The position numbers and the translations under genes were made by a program. Shown here piece after piece: positions 44,455 to 52,341 of a stretch of 64,000 nt of DNA (its first letter is position 1; the number at the start of each line of letters is the position of its first letter). This DNA is from Mucilaginibacter sp. dw_454 (GTDB taxonomy: Bacteria; Bacteroidota; Bacteroidia; Sphingobacteriales; Sphingobacteriaceae), in assembly GCF_018449775.1 (NCBI RefSeq), contig NZ_JAAVVB010000007.1, positions 1 to 64,000 of the forward strand. The letters run 5' to 3'. The notes under the pieces were generated by a model, which did not search any database, had not been told where the DNA came from, and worked only from the letters and a program-made list of their open reading frames with translations.

Positions 44455-44943
44455 TTAATTTGTAAAGCCTAGCAAGGTTACGTGATAAATTAAGCAACTG
44501 TTAGGTGCAATACTGCCGGTAGAGGAACCTGTCGGGCCAAAAGCCAAAGCAGAAGGAACATACATGGTGATGGTTCCGCCTTTGCCAATAAATGGCAAGC
44601 CGATTACAAACGCTTTAAGATCAATTAACGGCAATGAAAAGTAATAACTGGTTTGCGTTTCAACAACCACGTCGTCTAAAGAATAAGCCTTATAACTAAC
44701 TACAACATTTGATGATGCCGTTGGGTGCGGCGTTGTACCGGCAGTATCAATATGGTAATAAAGACCCGATGGATCTTTGGTTACATTGGTAATTGAATTC
44801 AGCGTAAAATAACTCTGTATCGCCTGATCGTCTAGTTTTGCTTGTGCAGTTGCATCAAACGGGGCCTGTACTGTTTTTCTGCATGATGAGAAAACGGCCA
44901 CCATAGCTCCTACACAAAGTATTAGTAATAAATATTTTTTCAT
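44455..44943 (-). CDS. FKBP-like lipoprotein (copy 2 of a tandem pair)
   Basis: A 162-residue protein with a lipoprotein leader (Cys in FSSCRKT) and a C-terminal FKBP-type domain at about 70-160 (VVVSYKAYSLDDVVVE, IGLPFIGKGGTITMYVPSALAFGP, CLIYHVTLLGF). The FD motif of active prolyl isomerases is replaced, so activity is doubtful. It follows the similar gene at 44979 by 35 bp, giving a tandem duplication. It probably acts as a periplasmic or surface chaperone. Confidence 0.75.
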   Translation of the reverse strand: MKKYLLLILCVGAMVAVFSSCRKTVQAPFDATAQAKLDDQAIQSYFTLNSITNVTKDPSGLYYHIDTAGTTPHPTASSNVVVSYKAYSLDDVVVETQTSYYFSLPLIDLKAFVIGLPFIGKGGTITMYVPSALAFGPTGSSTGSIAPNSCLIYHVTLLGFTN

Positions 44944-44978
44944 TTTTATATTTTTCTTTAACTCACCAGAATTGCTGC

Positions 44979-45449
44979 TTAATTAGCAGTAACCCCTTCC
45001 AAATCAACCGTATAAACCAGCACCGAATTACCCGGAATGCCATTTTGTGTTGCAAAACCATAAGCTTGGGCAGACGGCAAGATCAACATGATACGGCCAC
45101 CTGTACCAATTTTAGGGATTCCGAATTGCAGTCCGGCTATAAATCCATTTAATTTAGATTGTACATCAATCACGTCGCCGATAACTACCCCATTCAAATA
45201 CTCATAATGATAAGTAAGTTTTACGGTAGACAAAGCTGTGGGATTAGGCGCAGTGCCCTGGGTAACAATTTTATAATATACGCCTGTATTTGCATCCTTG
45301 GTATAAGATAGCTTATTGGCGTTTATATAGTCCTGAATTTTCTGGTCATCAATAATAGCCTGGTTCTTGGCCTGGGTAGTTGATATAATTTTTTGGCAAG
45401 ACGATAAACCGGCAACCAACAGGGCAAATAGGAATAGATATTTTTTCAT
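44979..45449 (-). CDS. FKBP-like lipoprotein (copy 1 of a tandem pair)
   Basis: A 156-residue protein with a lipoprotein leader (Cys in GLSSCQKI) and an FKBP-type C-terminal domain (VKLTYHYEYLNGVV, IAGLQFGIPKIGTGGRIMLILPSAQAYGF, SVLVYTVDLEGV). It retains the IPxxxAYG-like flap seen in FKBPs, but the FD pair of the active site reads IDVQSK. It shares the same layout as the next gene and is its likely duplicate. Confidence 0.8.
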   Translation of the reverse strand: MKKYLFLFALLVAGLSSCQKIISTTQAKNQAIIDDQKIQDYINANKLSYTKDANTGVYYKIVTQGTAPNPTALSTVKLTYHYEYLNGVVIGDVIDVQSKLNGFIAGLQFGIPKIGTGGRIMLILPSAQAYGFATQNGIPGNSVLVYTVDLEGVTAN

Positions 45450-45530
45450 GCGTTTTTCTATGCAACTATACTTAAAAAAATAAGATGCTTTTAAATTTTA
45501 ACATTTTTTAGCAATTACACAAACCTACAA

Positions 45531-45580
45531 ATAATAGTCGGCTGTGTGTAGCGTTAACGGCAAACCGTGTAAACTATTAT
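45531..45580. other. Inverted repeat after aspS
   Basis: ATAATAGT (45531-45538) and ACTATTAT (45573-45580) pair, with a smaller ACGG/CCGT pairing inside. There is no T run directly after it, so a terminator role for aspS is uncertain. Confidence 0.35.
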
Positions 45581-45590
45581 CTGTAGCCCG

Positions 45591-47336
45591 TTAAAGGGCT
45601 GTTTTTATCTTTAATTCATTCAATTGTGCATCGGCAATGGTTGACGGCGAATCAATCATTACATCGCGGCCCGAGTTGTTTTTAGGGAACGCAATCACGT
45701 CGCGGATAGAATCCAGCTCGGCAAATATCGAACACAACCTGTCAAACCCAAAGGCAATACCACCATGCGGCGGCGCGCCATACTCGAATGCATCCATCAA
45801 AAAGCCAAATTGTTTCTGAGCTTCTTCTTTAGTAAAGCCCAGGTGTTTAAACATCAGCGCCTGTAAATCGCGGTCATGAATCCGGATAGAGCCCCCACCA
45901 ATTTCAGTACCGTTGATCACCAGGTCATAGGCGTTAGCACGAACATCGCCAGGGTTAGTATCCAGCAGCGCAATATCCTCAGGCTTTGGCGAGGTGAACG
46001 GATGGTGCATAGCGTGATAGCGCTCGGTATCCTCATCCCACTCTAACAACGGGAAATCAAGCACCCAAAGCGGCGCATAGGTTTTTTTATCACGTAAGCC
46101 TAAGCGAGAACCCATTTCCAGGCGCAGCTCATTCAATTGCTTACGTACTTTATCTGTTGTACCTGCCAATATCAGCATCAAATCTCCCTGCTCGGCTTCA
46201 AATGCAGCAGCCCAGTTGGTCAGGTCGTCTTCGCTATAAAATTTATCTACTGATGATTTTAAAGTACCGTCTGTATTATAACGGCAATAAATCATGCCGG
46301 TAGCACCAATTTGTGGACGTTTTAACCATTCGGTCAGTTCATCAATTTGTTTACGGGTATACTCGGCAGCGCCTTTGGCGTTGATACCAACAACCAGCTC
46401 GGCATTATCAAAAATGCCCAGGCCCTTACCCTTTACAATATCATTCAGCTCAACAAACTGCATCCCGAAACGGATATCCGGTTTGTCTGAGCCATATAAA
46501 CGCATAGCATCGGCATATTGCATGCGCGGGAAATCATTAAACTCAATCCCTTTAACGTGTTTGAACAAGTGACGGGTTAAGCCTTCAAAAATATTCAGGA
46601 TATCCTCCTGGGTTATGAAAGCCATCTCGCAGTCAATCTGGGTAAACTCAGGCTGACGGTCGGCACGTAAGTCTTCGTCGCGGAAACATTTAACGATCTG
46701 AAAATAGCGGTCGAAACCGCTCACCATCAGCAATTGCTTAAACGTTTGCGGCGATTGTGGCAGGGCATAAAACTCGCCCGGGTTCATGCGGCTTGGCACC
46801 ACGAAATCGCGGGCACCCTCAGGGGTTGATTTGATCAGTACCGGCGTCTCTACTTCAATGAAGTTCAAAGCATCCAAATACTTGCGGATCTCTTGCGCCA
46901 TTTTATGACGCAGCACCAGGTTATTACGGATAGGGTTACGACGCAAATCCAGGTAACGGTATTTAGCGCGCAATTCCTCGCCGCCATCTGTCTCATCCTC
47001 AATTAAAAACGGCGGAATTTTGGCCGCATTCAATATCTCAATATCAGCAACCACGATCTCAATCTCGCCGGTTGAAATTTTCAGGTTTTTATTCGTACGC
47101 TCTATTACAGTACCGGTTACTTTGATCACAAATTCACGGCCGAGTGAACGGCTTGTTTCGCGCAGGGCGTCGTCACTGTCGGTATTCAATACCAGCTGGG
47201 TTAAGCCGTAACGGTCGCGTACATCAATAAAAGTTGTGCCGCCCAAATCGCGCGATTTTTGTACCCATCCGCATAAAGTTACGGTTTGGCCTAAATTATC
47301 GATATTTAGTTCGCCGCAAGTATGTGTTCTTAACAT
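45591..47336 (-). CDS. aspS: Aspartyl-tRNA synthetase
   Basis: A 581-residue class II synthetase of the bacterial type. The N-terminal OB fold binds the anticodon (about residues 1-105). Class II motif 2 reads [18 protein letters not shown], and a GAD insertion domain occupies the middle (about 285-400). Motif 3 is GIAFGFDRL near the C-terminus. Whether it charges only tRNA-Asp or also tRNA-Asn cannot be decided from the window. A perfect -7 box lies 23-30 bp upstream. The gene diverges from the thiamine locus. Confidence 0.96.
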   Translation of the reverse strand: MLRTHTCGELNIDNLGQTVTLCGWVQKSRDLGGTTFIDVRDRYGLTQLVLNTDSDDALRETSRSLGREFVIKVTGTVIERTNKNLKISTGEIEIVVADIEILNAAKIPPFLIEDETDGGEELRAKYRYLDLRRNPIRNNLVLRHKMAQEIRKYLDALNFIEVETPVLIKSTPEGARDFVVPSRMNPGEFYALPQSPQTFKQLLMVSGFDRYFQIVKCFRDEDLRADRQPEFTQIDCEMAFITQEDILNIFEGLTRHLFKHVKGIEFNDFPRMQYADAMRLYGSDKPDIRFGMQFVELNDIVKGKGLGIFDNAELVVGINAKGAAEYTRKQIDELTEWLKRPQIGATGMIYCRYNTDGTLKSSVDKFYSEDDLTNWAAAFEAEQGDLMLILAGTTDKVRKQLNELRLEMGSRLGLRDKKTYAPLWVLDFPLLEWDEDTERYHAMHHPFTSPKPEDIALLDTNPGDVRANAYDLVINGTEIGGGSIRIHDRDLQALMFKHLGFTKEEAQKQFGFLMDAFEYGAPPHGGIAFGFDRLCSIFAELDSIRDVIAFPKNNSGRDVMIDSPSTIADAQLNELKIKTAL

Positions 47337-47358
47337 AGTAAGTTTTTGTTAAAGTTCG

Positions 47359-47366
47359 CAAAAGTA
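47359..47366 (-). promoter_or_regulatory. aspS -7 promoter box
   Basis: On the minus strand TACTTTTG fits TAnnTTTG exactly, 23 bp before the aspS start. Just upstream the sequence GATTTCGAAATT occurs twice (47374-47385 and 47395-47406), perhaps a protein-binding site or simple repeat. No clear -33 box is seen. Confidence 0.55.
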
Positions 47367-47425
47367 CGTTTTTGATTTCGAAATTCGGATTTTGGATTTC
47401 GAAATTAGTTGCGCGGTATAGCTTC

Positions 47426-47568
47426 GGGGACTCACCCCGCGGCTCTTCGAGCGCGACCCTCTCATCGCCTTTGGCGGAAAGAGGGTAAATACAAATCCTA
47501 TAAACCCTCTTTCCCGCTTGCGGAAGAGAGGGTGACCAAGCGAAGCGATGGTCGGGTGAGTTTTCCCC
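47426..47568. repeat. Large nested palindrome GACTCACCC (family F2, copy 1)
   Basis: The outer arms GGGGACTCACCC and GGGTGAGTTTTCCCC enclose two internal hairpins, each with CCCTCT/AGAGGG stems and loops around GCCTTTGGC or CCGCTTGCGG. The whole can fold as a four-arm structure of 143 bp. A second copy lies at 55137-55272. Confidence 0.85.
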
Positions 47569-47614
47569 AAACAACAAATCCGACATCAAACCTCCGATAT
47601 CCGAAATAAAAAAA

Positions 47615-47622
47615 TACCTTTG
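47615..47622 (+). promoter_or_regulatory. -7 box of the thiamine operon
   Basis: TACCTTTG is an exact TAnnTTTG box, 9 bp before the P1 helix of the TPP riboswitch. Transcription should begin around 47626-47630, at the foot of the aptamer. The -33 element is not obvious. Confidence 0.6.
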
Positions 47623-47630
47623 CCCTATAA

Positions 47631-47850
47631 TTCTCAAGGGGTGCCTTGTTTTGGGATGAAAAATATTGCTGCAGCATATTTAACCAAACTGAAAGACAGG
47701 CTGAGATCAAACCCATTGTTTTGGATTAATTTCAATGTAGAGACGCAATATTTTGCGTCTTAAACATCCGAAAAAATGAGACACAAGATATTGTGTCTCT
47801 ACAGAATCCAAAACATGCACCTGATCCGGGTAATGCCGGCGTAGGGAGAG
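47631..47850 (+). ncRNA. TPP riboswitch (THI element) with a long hairpin inserted between P2 and P4
   Basis: All conserved aptamer parts are present in order. P1 is TTCTC/GAGAG (47631-47635 and 47846-47850). P2 is GGGT/ACCC (47639-47642 and 47711-47714). The pyrimidine-binding CTGAGA is at 47701-47706. The pyrophosphate arm is CCTGATCCGGGTAATGCCGG followed by CGTAGGGA (47820-47847). P5 reads CCGG/CCGG where the consensus has CTGG/CCAG, a compensatory change. P3 is long, with an inner palindrome around TGCTGCAGCA. The junction between P2 and P4, normally a few nucleotides, is about 104 nt here and can fold into one long hairpin. It precedes a receptor and a PnuT-like transporter, the classic Bacteroidetes thiamine-uptake targets. 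Confidence 0.93.
47736..47803. repeat. Palindromic repeat GTAGAGACGCAATATT (family F3, copy 2, inside the riboswitch)
   Basis: TGTAGAGACGCAATATTTTG pairs with CAAGATATTGTGTCTCTACA, allowing G-U pairs. The left arm is identical to the copy at 33508; the right arm has several changes that mostly keep pairing. It is nested within the outer helix 47714-47727 / 47805-47817 of the riboswitch insert. Confidence 0.85.
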
Positions 47851-47873
47851 GTAATAAGTTAAGTGTACTGCGT

Positions 47874-47910
47874 GTTCTACCCTGGCATGGAGATGGTTTA
47901 ACATTTTTTT
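47874..47910 (+). terminator. Possible riboswitch expression platform (weak terminator)
   Basis: GTTCTACC (47874-47881) pairs with GGTTTAAC (47895-47902) except for a 2x2 internal loop, followed by A and seven T (47904-47910), 12 bp before the TTG start. The stem is weak, so the switch might instead act on translation. Confidence 0.45.
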
Positions 47911-47921
47911 ATTTACAAACT

Positions 47922-50312
47922 TTGAAAAAATTATTTACGGCATTATTTGCCCTGCTATTGCCTGTCCTGGCATCGGCCCAATTCTCGTTATCCGGGAAAA
48001 TTACGGACCAAAAAACCGGCGAATCATTGCCCGGCGCAAGCGTCACCATTCAAAATTTAGCCATTAGCACTATTAGTAATGCAAGCGGCAAATACACTTT
48101 TAAAAATTTAAAAAATGGCAGCTACACCGTGGTTGTTAGTTACCTGGGCTATCAAACAGCTCAACAAACAACCGAAGTATCCGCTAACAGCACGCTCGAT
48201 TTTTCATTAGTACACAGCACCACCGTAACCGAAGAGGTTACCGTAAGCGCCACCCGCGCGTCGGCCAACTCGCCCACAGCTTTTACTAATTTAAGCAAAA
48301 AGGATATCGACAAAAACAACTCGGGCCGCGGCTTTGAGTATTTGCTGGAGCAAACTCCGTCAACCGTTGTTACTTCAAATGCAGGTGCAGGCGTTGGTTA
48401 TACCAGTATCCGCATTCGCGGCTCAGACCCAACGCGTATCAACGTAACCCTAAACGGCATCCCGATGAATGATGCGGAGGACCAGGGCGTATACTTTGTC
48501 GATCTGCCGGATTTGGCTTCGTCGGTAGATAATATCCAGATCCAGCGTGGCGTTGGTACCTCAACCAACGGTGCCGGTGCTTTCGGCGCCAGCATCAATA
48601 TTCAAACCACCACCCGTCGCGATAGCGCTTATACCGAGTACAATGGCTCGGCCGGCTCGTACGGAACATTGAAAAATACGATAAACCTGGGCACCGGTTT
48701 ATTGGGTGGTCATTTTTCGTTTGATGGCCGGTTATCTGATATGCATTCTGATGGTTATATAGACCGCTCGGCCTCTACCCTGCGCTCCTACTTTTTGAGC
48801 GGCGCTTACTATGGCAAAACCAGTGTGCTGCGTTTAAATGTTTTTGGCGGATATGAGCAAACCCACCAGGCCTGGGACGGCGTGCCCGAAGATAGCGTGA
48901 AGTTTGGTAACCGTAAATACAACGAGTTGGGCTATATCAATGCCACCGGGCAGAATTATCCAAACCAAACAGATAATTATAATCAGAACTATTACCAGTT
49001 GTTGTATAACCAGCAGATTAGTCCGCTGCTTTCTTTTAGCGGAGCTTTGCATTATACACACGGCTACGGTTATTACGAGGAGTATGTAAACGATGACGCT
49101 TTGAGCAATTATGGCGTTACGCCTGTAACCATCGGCGGCACTACCATCAGCTCAACAGATTTAGTGCGCCGCCTTTGGTTAAATAATGATTTTTATGGGG
49201 CAACCTATAATTTCAACTACAAGCCATCTACCAAATTAGACCTGACACTAGGCGGCGCTTATAATGAGTACAAAGGCCGTCACTACAACAACATCGAGTG
49301 GACACAGCAAAGTACCGACATACAGCCTGATTACGAATATTCGCGCAATACGGCTAAGAAAACCGATTTCAACCTGTTTACCCGTGCAGAATATCATATA
49401 GGTGATGTTTTATTGTATGGCGATATTCAGTATCGCCATATTGGGTACTCATTTTTGGGGTTTGATGAGAACCTGAATAATGTGCAGCAGCAGGTTAGTC
49501 TTGACTTTTTTAACCCCAAGGCCGGTATTACCTACCAGGTTACAGACAATAGCAATGTATATGCCTCCATCGCGGTAGGAAACCACGAACCTAACCGTAG
49601 CGATTATGTTAACTCGTCGCCATCAAGCCGACCTAAGGCCGAAAATTTGAAAGATTTGGAACTGGGCTACCGTGTGGCTCAATCAAACTTCACCGCAGGC
49701 ATTAATGGCTTTTACATGCTGTATAAAAACCAACTGGTATTAACCGGCGCCCTGGATGATGTTGGCGAGGCCATTCGCACTAATATTGCCGATAGCTATC
49801 GTGCGGGTATTGAGTTGAATGGCAAAGTGCGCATTGCACAACAGCTAAGCTGGGCAGCTACTGCCACCTTAAGCACCAACAAAGTCAAAAACTTTAACCA
49901 GGTGTTGTTTGACGAAGGCGGCAACCCCGTTAATTTCAATTACGCTAAAACCGATATTGCCTACTCGCCAAACTTTGTGGGGTCGAGCACCATCAGCTAT
50001 CAGCCTTGCCACAATACCGAGATCGCTTTTATCAGTAAATATGTAAGTCAGCAGTATTTGGACAATACCTCATCGACAGACCGCGACTTGCCGCGTTATT
50101 TTGTAAATGATGTGAGGCTAGACTATAACTTCAGCATTAAAAGCGTGAAGAACATTGGTATAGGTTTGTTGATCAACAACGTGTTCAGCACCAACTATCA
50201 ATCGGACGGTGCAACTTATCCGGATGTTGAAGGCGGCAAAGTAGCTAACTACAACTATTGGTTTGCCCAGGCACCGATCAACTTCCTGGCGACATTGAGT
50301 TTAAAATTCTAA
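47922..50312 (+). CDS. TonB-dependent outer-membrane receptor, probable thiamine receptor (OMR1-like)
   Basis: A protein of about 796 residues started at TTG 47922, which places a signal peptide at the N-terminus (KKLFTALFALLLPVLASAQ). The frame is open further upstream only through the riboswitch. A carboxypeptidase-D-like domain spans about 22-100, the plug contains YTSIRIRGSDPTRINVTLNG and DNIQIQRGVGTSTNG, and the barrel ends NFLATLSLKF. In Bacteroidetes, receptors directly behind a THI element and before pnuT were predicted by comparative genomics to import thiamine or its precursors (OMR1). The TPP riboswitch here supports the same role. TonB energises transport. Confidence 0.85.
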   Translation: MKKLFTALFALLLPVLASAQFSLSGKITDQKTGESLPGASVTIQNLAISTISNASGKYTFKNLKNGSYTVVVSYLGYQTAQQTTEVSANSTLDFSLVHSTTVTEEVTVSATRASANSPTAFTNLSKKDIDKNNSGRGFEYLLEQTPSTVVTSNAGAGVGYTSIRIRGSDPTRINVTLNGIPMNDAEDQGVYFVDLPDLASSVDNIQIQRGVGTSTNGAGAFGASINIQTTTRRDSAYTEYNGSAGSYGTLKNTINLGTGLLGGHFSFDGRLSDMHSDGYIDRSASTLRSYFLSGAYYGKTSVLRLNVFGGYEQTHQAWDGVPEDSVKFGNRKYNELGYINATGQNYPNQTDNYNQNYYQLLYNQQISPLLSFSGALHYTHGYGYYEEYVNDDALSNYGVTPVTIGGTTISSTDLVRRLWLNNDFYGATYNFNYKPSTKLDLTLGGAYNEYKGRHYNNIEWTQQSTDIQPDYEYSRNTAKKTDFNLFTRAEYHIGDVLLYGDIQYRHIGYSFLGFDENLNNVQQQVSLDFFNPKAGITYQVTDNSNVYASIAVGNHEPNRSDYVNSSPSSRPKAENLKDLELGYRVAQSNFTAGINGFYMLYKNQLVLTGALDDVGEAIRTNIADSYRAGIELNGKVRIAQQLSWAATATLSTNKVKNFNQVLFDEGGNPVNFNYAKTDIAYSPNFVGSSTISYQPCHNTEIAFISKYVSQQYLDNTSSTDRDLPRYFVNDVRLDYNFSIKSVKNIGIGLLINNVFSTNYQSDGATYPDVEGGKVANYNYWFAQAPINFLATLSLKF

Positions 50313-50320
50313 CCATATCA

Positions 50321-50354
50321 CAATAGCCCCGCATGTGCGGGACTATTGTCTTTT
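50321..50354 (+). terminator. Strong hairpin terminator between receptor and transporter
   Basis: CAATAG + CCCGCA pairs with TGCGGG + CTATTG (50321-50348) with one C/A mismatch and a 2-nt loop, followed by TCTTTT. It lies inside the thiamine operon, 9 bp after the receptor stop and 15 bp before the transporter ATG. Confidence 0.8.
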
Positions 50355-50368
50355 AAAGATTTTGAAAG

Positions 50369-51004
50369 ATGACAACATTACATCAATGGCTGCACTTATT
50401 TGCCGTACAGGTAAGTGAGACTACCTTTTGGGAATGGGCAGCGGTAATACTGGGTATTGCCGAAGTGCTGCTGGCCAAGATCAATAACATATGGCTTTAC
50501 CCTGCAGGGGTTGCCGGCACCATCATCAGCATTTACATTTTAATGATTGCCGGTTTGTATGCCGAGTCGGTTTTGAGCGTTTACTATATCGTGATGAGCG
50601 TTTACGGCTGGATCCACTGGATCACCCGCCGCAATGCGCCGCCGGTAAAAATAAGCTGGGCCACGCCGAAAGAGTGGGTAATTACTGTATTGATTGTAGT
50701 AATAGGCTGGGTGATATTTTATGTATTGCTCAAAAAATTCACCACATCTAATGTACCGGTCTGGGATGCCTGGGTAACCTCGACCGCGTGGGCTGGTATG
50801 TGGTTATTGGCACGGCGCAAAATGGAGAACTGGGTTTTATTGAACATCTCCAACCTGTTTGCTATCCCGCTGCTATGTTATAAACACTTGATCCTGTTTG
50901 CTGCGCTGACGCTGTTTCTGTTCATCGTCGCCATTTTTGGCTATTTTGATTGGCGGGCGATATGGAAAAAAGAGAATGACGCCGATTTAACCTTAACGCA
51001 CTAA
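50369..51004 (+). CDS. pnuT: PnuC/PnuT-family transporter, probable thiamine permease
   Basis: A 211-residue integral membrane protein of the PnuC fold, with six or seven helices. Family residues include WAAVILGIAEVLLAKINNIWLYPAGV near the start and the YGWIHWITRR motif near residue 88. PnuC proteins import NMN or nicotinamide riboside by facilitated diffusion, while PnuT members carry thiamine. The TPP riboswitch and OMR1-like receptor upstream favour thiamine. A cytoplasmic kinase such as thiamine pyrophosphokinase (Tnr3), which would trap the substrate, is not encoded next to it. The gene is separated from the receptor by a hairpin terminator. Confidence 0.85.
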   Translation: MTTLHQWLHLFAVQVSETTFWEWAAVILGIAEVLLAKINNIWLYPAGVAGTIISIYILMIAGLYAESVLSVYYIVMSVYGWIHWITRRNAPPVKISWATPKEWVITVLIVVIGWVIFYVLLKKFTTSNVPVWDAWVTSTAWAGMWLLARRKMENWVLLNISNLFAIPLLCYKHLILFAALTLFLFIVAIFGYFDWRAIWKKENDADLTLTH

Positions 51005-51008
51005 AGCT

Positions 51009-52121
51009 ATGGAAAATCAAATACCACATCCATCAGCTTTTATTAGTGCGGATGATGTAAATATCATTAGGAAAAACGCTGCTGAAGCCGAGCGGCTGGG
51101 CATGCTGCACCCCGAACAATTAAAGATCGTTTATCGCGAAGCCTGGTTTAAATTATTGGTACCGCAAGTTTACAGCGGCAAGCAAATTACGTTATCAAAT
51201 TTAGTACGCTTGCAGGAAGCCATCAGCTGGGCAGACGGCAGCACCGGCTGGGTAGTTACGCTTTGTAGCGGCGCAGGTTGGTTTGGTGGGTTTATCAATG
51301 CAGAGCTATCGCAACAAATATTTAATAACACTTGCGTTTGCCTTGCAGGCAGCGGCGCCGTGAGCGGCACAGCAGAAAAAACAGACAACGGTTATATTAT
51401 TTACGGCTTCTGGAAATACGCCAGTGGCGTACATCATGCCACACATATTACCGCCAATTGCGCTATCACGCAAAACGGGCAACCTGTTTTAAGTGACGAC
51501 GGCGGGCAGTTGGTGTTACCTTTCATTTTCGACAAGAAAGATGTCTCGCCTGTGCCTGCCTGGAAATATATCGGCATGATTGCTACCGGTAGCGATGCTT
51601 TCGAGATCAAAGACTTGCAAGTTGGAAAAGATCGTGCGTTTAAAATTGATCCGTCGGCCGTGGTAGTGGATGCGCCTTTATACCGTTACCCGTTTCTGCA
51701 ATTAGCCGAGGCCACTTTAGCCGTAAACTTATCAGGCATTGCCGTGCATTTTATTGATTTATGTGCCGATATTTTTAATGACCGGATGAATCACCCGCGA
51801 TTAACCCCATCGCAAAAAATTATATTGATTGATTCGCTGGCATTGGCTAACCGAGAGATGAGTGATTTGCGTAAGCTGTTTTTTGCGGCGGTAGATTTGT
51901 CATGGAAGGATATCGTAAAAAATAATTCGGTAAGTGATTCAAATTTAAATGAGGTAAGTATACATAGTCGCAAATTGGCTATATCTGCAAGAGAAATTGT
52001 CGACCGCCTTTATCCACTCTGCGGATTAGTCGCCGCCGGTTCTGATACAGAGATCAACCGTGCATGGCGGGATTTGCATACAGCTAGTCAGCATAGTTTG
52101 TTAACATTTGCGATGGCGTAG
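51009..52121 (+). CDS. Acyl-CoA-dehydrogenase-fold flavoprotein, class D monooxygenase-like
   Basis: A 370-residue protein of the acyl-CoA dehydrogenase fold. It lacks the usual catalytic Glu context of fatty-acid dehydrogenases. Its end, INRAWRDLHTASQHSLLTFA, is the pattern of the Acyl-CoA_dh_2 domain in two-component flavin monooxygenases such as HsaA and DszC. The middle beta-domain segment includes SGTAEKTDNGYIIYGFWKYASGV, the usual FMN or FAD contact region. It starts 4 bp after pnuT, so it is co-translated and under TPP control. No flavin reductase is encoded nearby. A role in modifying an imported thiamine compound is possible (inference). Confidence 0.75.
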   Translation: MENQIPHPSAFISADDVNIIRKNAAEAERLGMLHPEQLKIVYREAWFKLLVPQVYSGKQITLSNLVRLQEAISWADGSTGWVVTLCSGAGWFGGFINAELSQQIFNNTCVCLAGSGAVSGTAEKTDNGYIIYGFWKYASGVHHATHITANCAITQNGQPVLSDDGGQLVLPFIFDKKDVSPVPAWKYIGMIATGSDAFEIKDLQVGKDRAFKIDPSAVVVDAPLYRYPFLQLAEATLAVNLSGIAVHFIDLCADIFNDRMNHPRLTPSQKIILIDSLALANREMSDLRKLFFAAVDLSWKDIVKNNSVSDSNLNEVSIHSRKLAISAREIVDRLYPLCGLVAAGSDTEINRAWRDLHTASQHSLLTFAMA

Positions 52122-52135
52122 TCACCGTTTTTTCT

Positions 52136-52229
52136 AATTTGTCATCTCGACCGTAGGGAGATATCTATACACATGCTTAGAATTGCGCGTGTATAGATCT
52201 CTCCTCGTTCCTCGTCGAGATGACAAATT
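52136..52229. repeat. Intergenic palindrome TTTGTCATCTCGAC (family F4)
   Basis: The outer arms AATTTGTCATCTCGAC and GTCGAGATGACAAATT are perfect complements. Inside, GATATCTATACACATGC is matched by GCGTGTATAGATCTC. It starts 15 bp after the thiamine operon and probably forms its 3' end. One copy is present in the window. Confidence 0.85.
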
Positions 52230-52341
52230 TTTGTGTAGGAAGATTGGTTTTACGACAAAGACACCTCCTTTTAACTTAACATTAACTTCACATGCAGTTA
52301 TAATGCTATACTGATATTTGGTATCTTAATGTTTAAGCTAT

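Noticed and set aside
47736-47803. The repeat as a destroyed, non-functional riboswitch
   Set aside because: All core residues and helices are kept and the insert pairs with itself, so loss of function is not the simplest reading; it remains to be tested.
47793-47921. N-terminal extension of the thiamine receptor
   Set aside because: The frame is open but runs through the conserved TPP aptamer and puts 43 unlikely residues before a perfect signal peptide.
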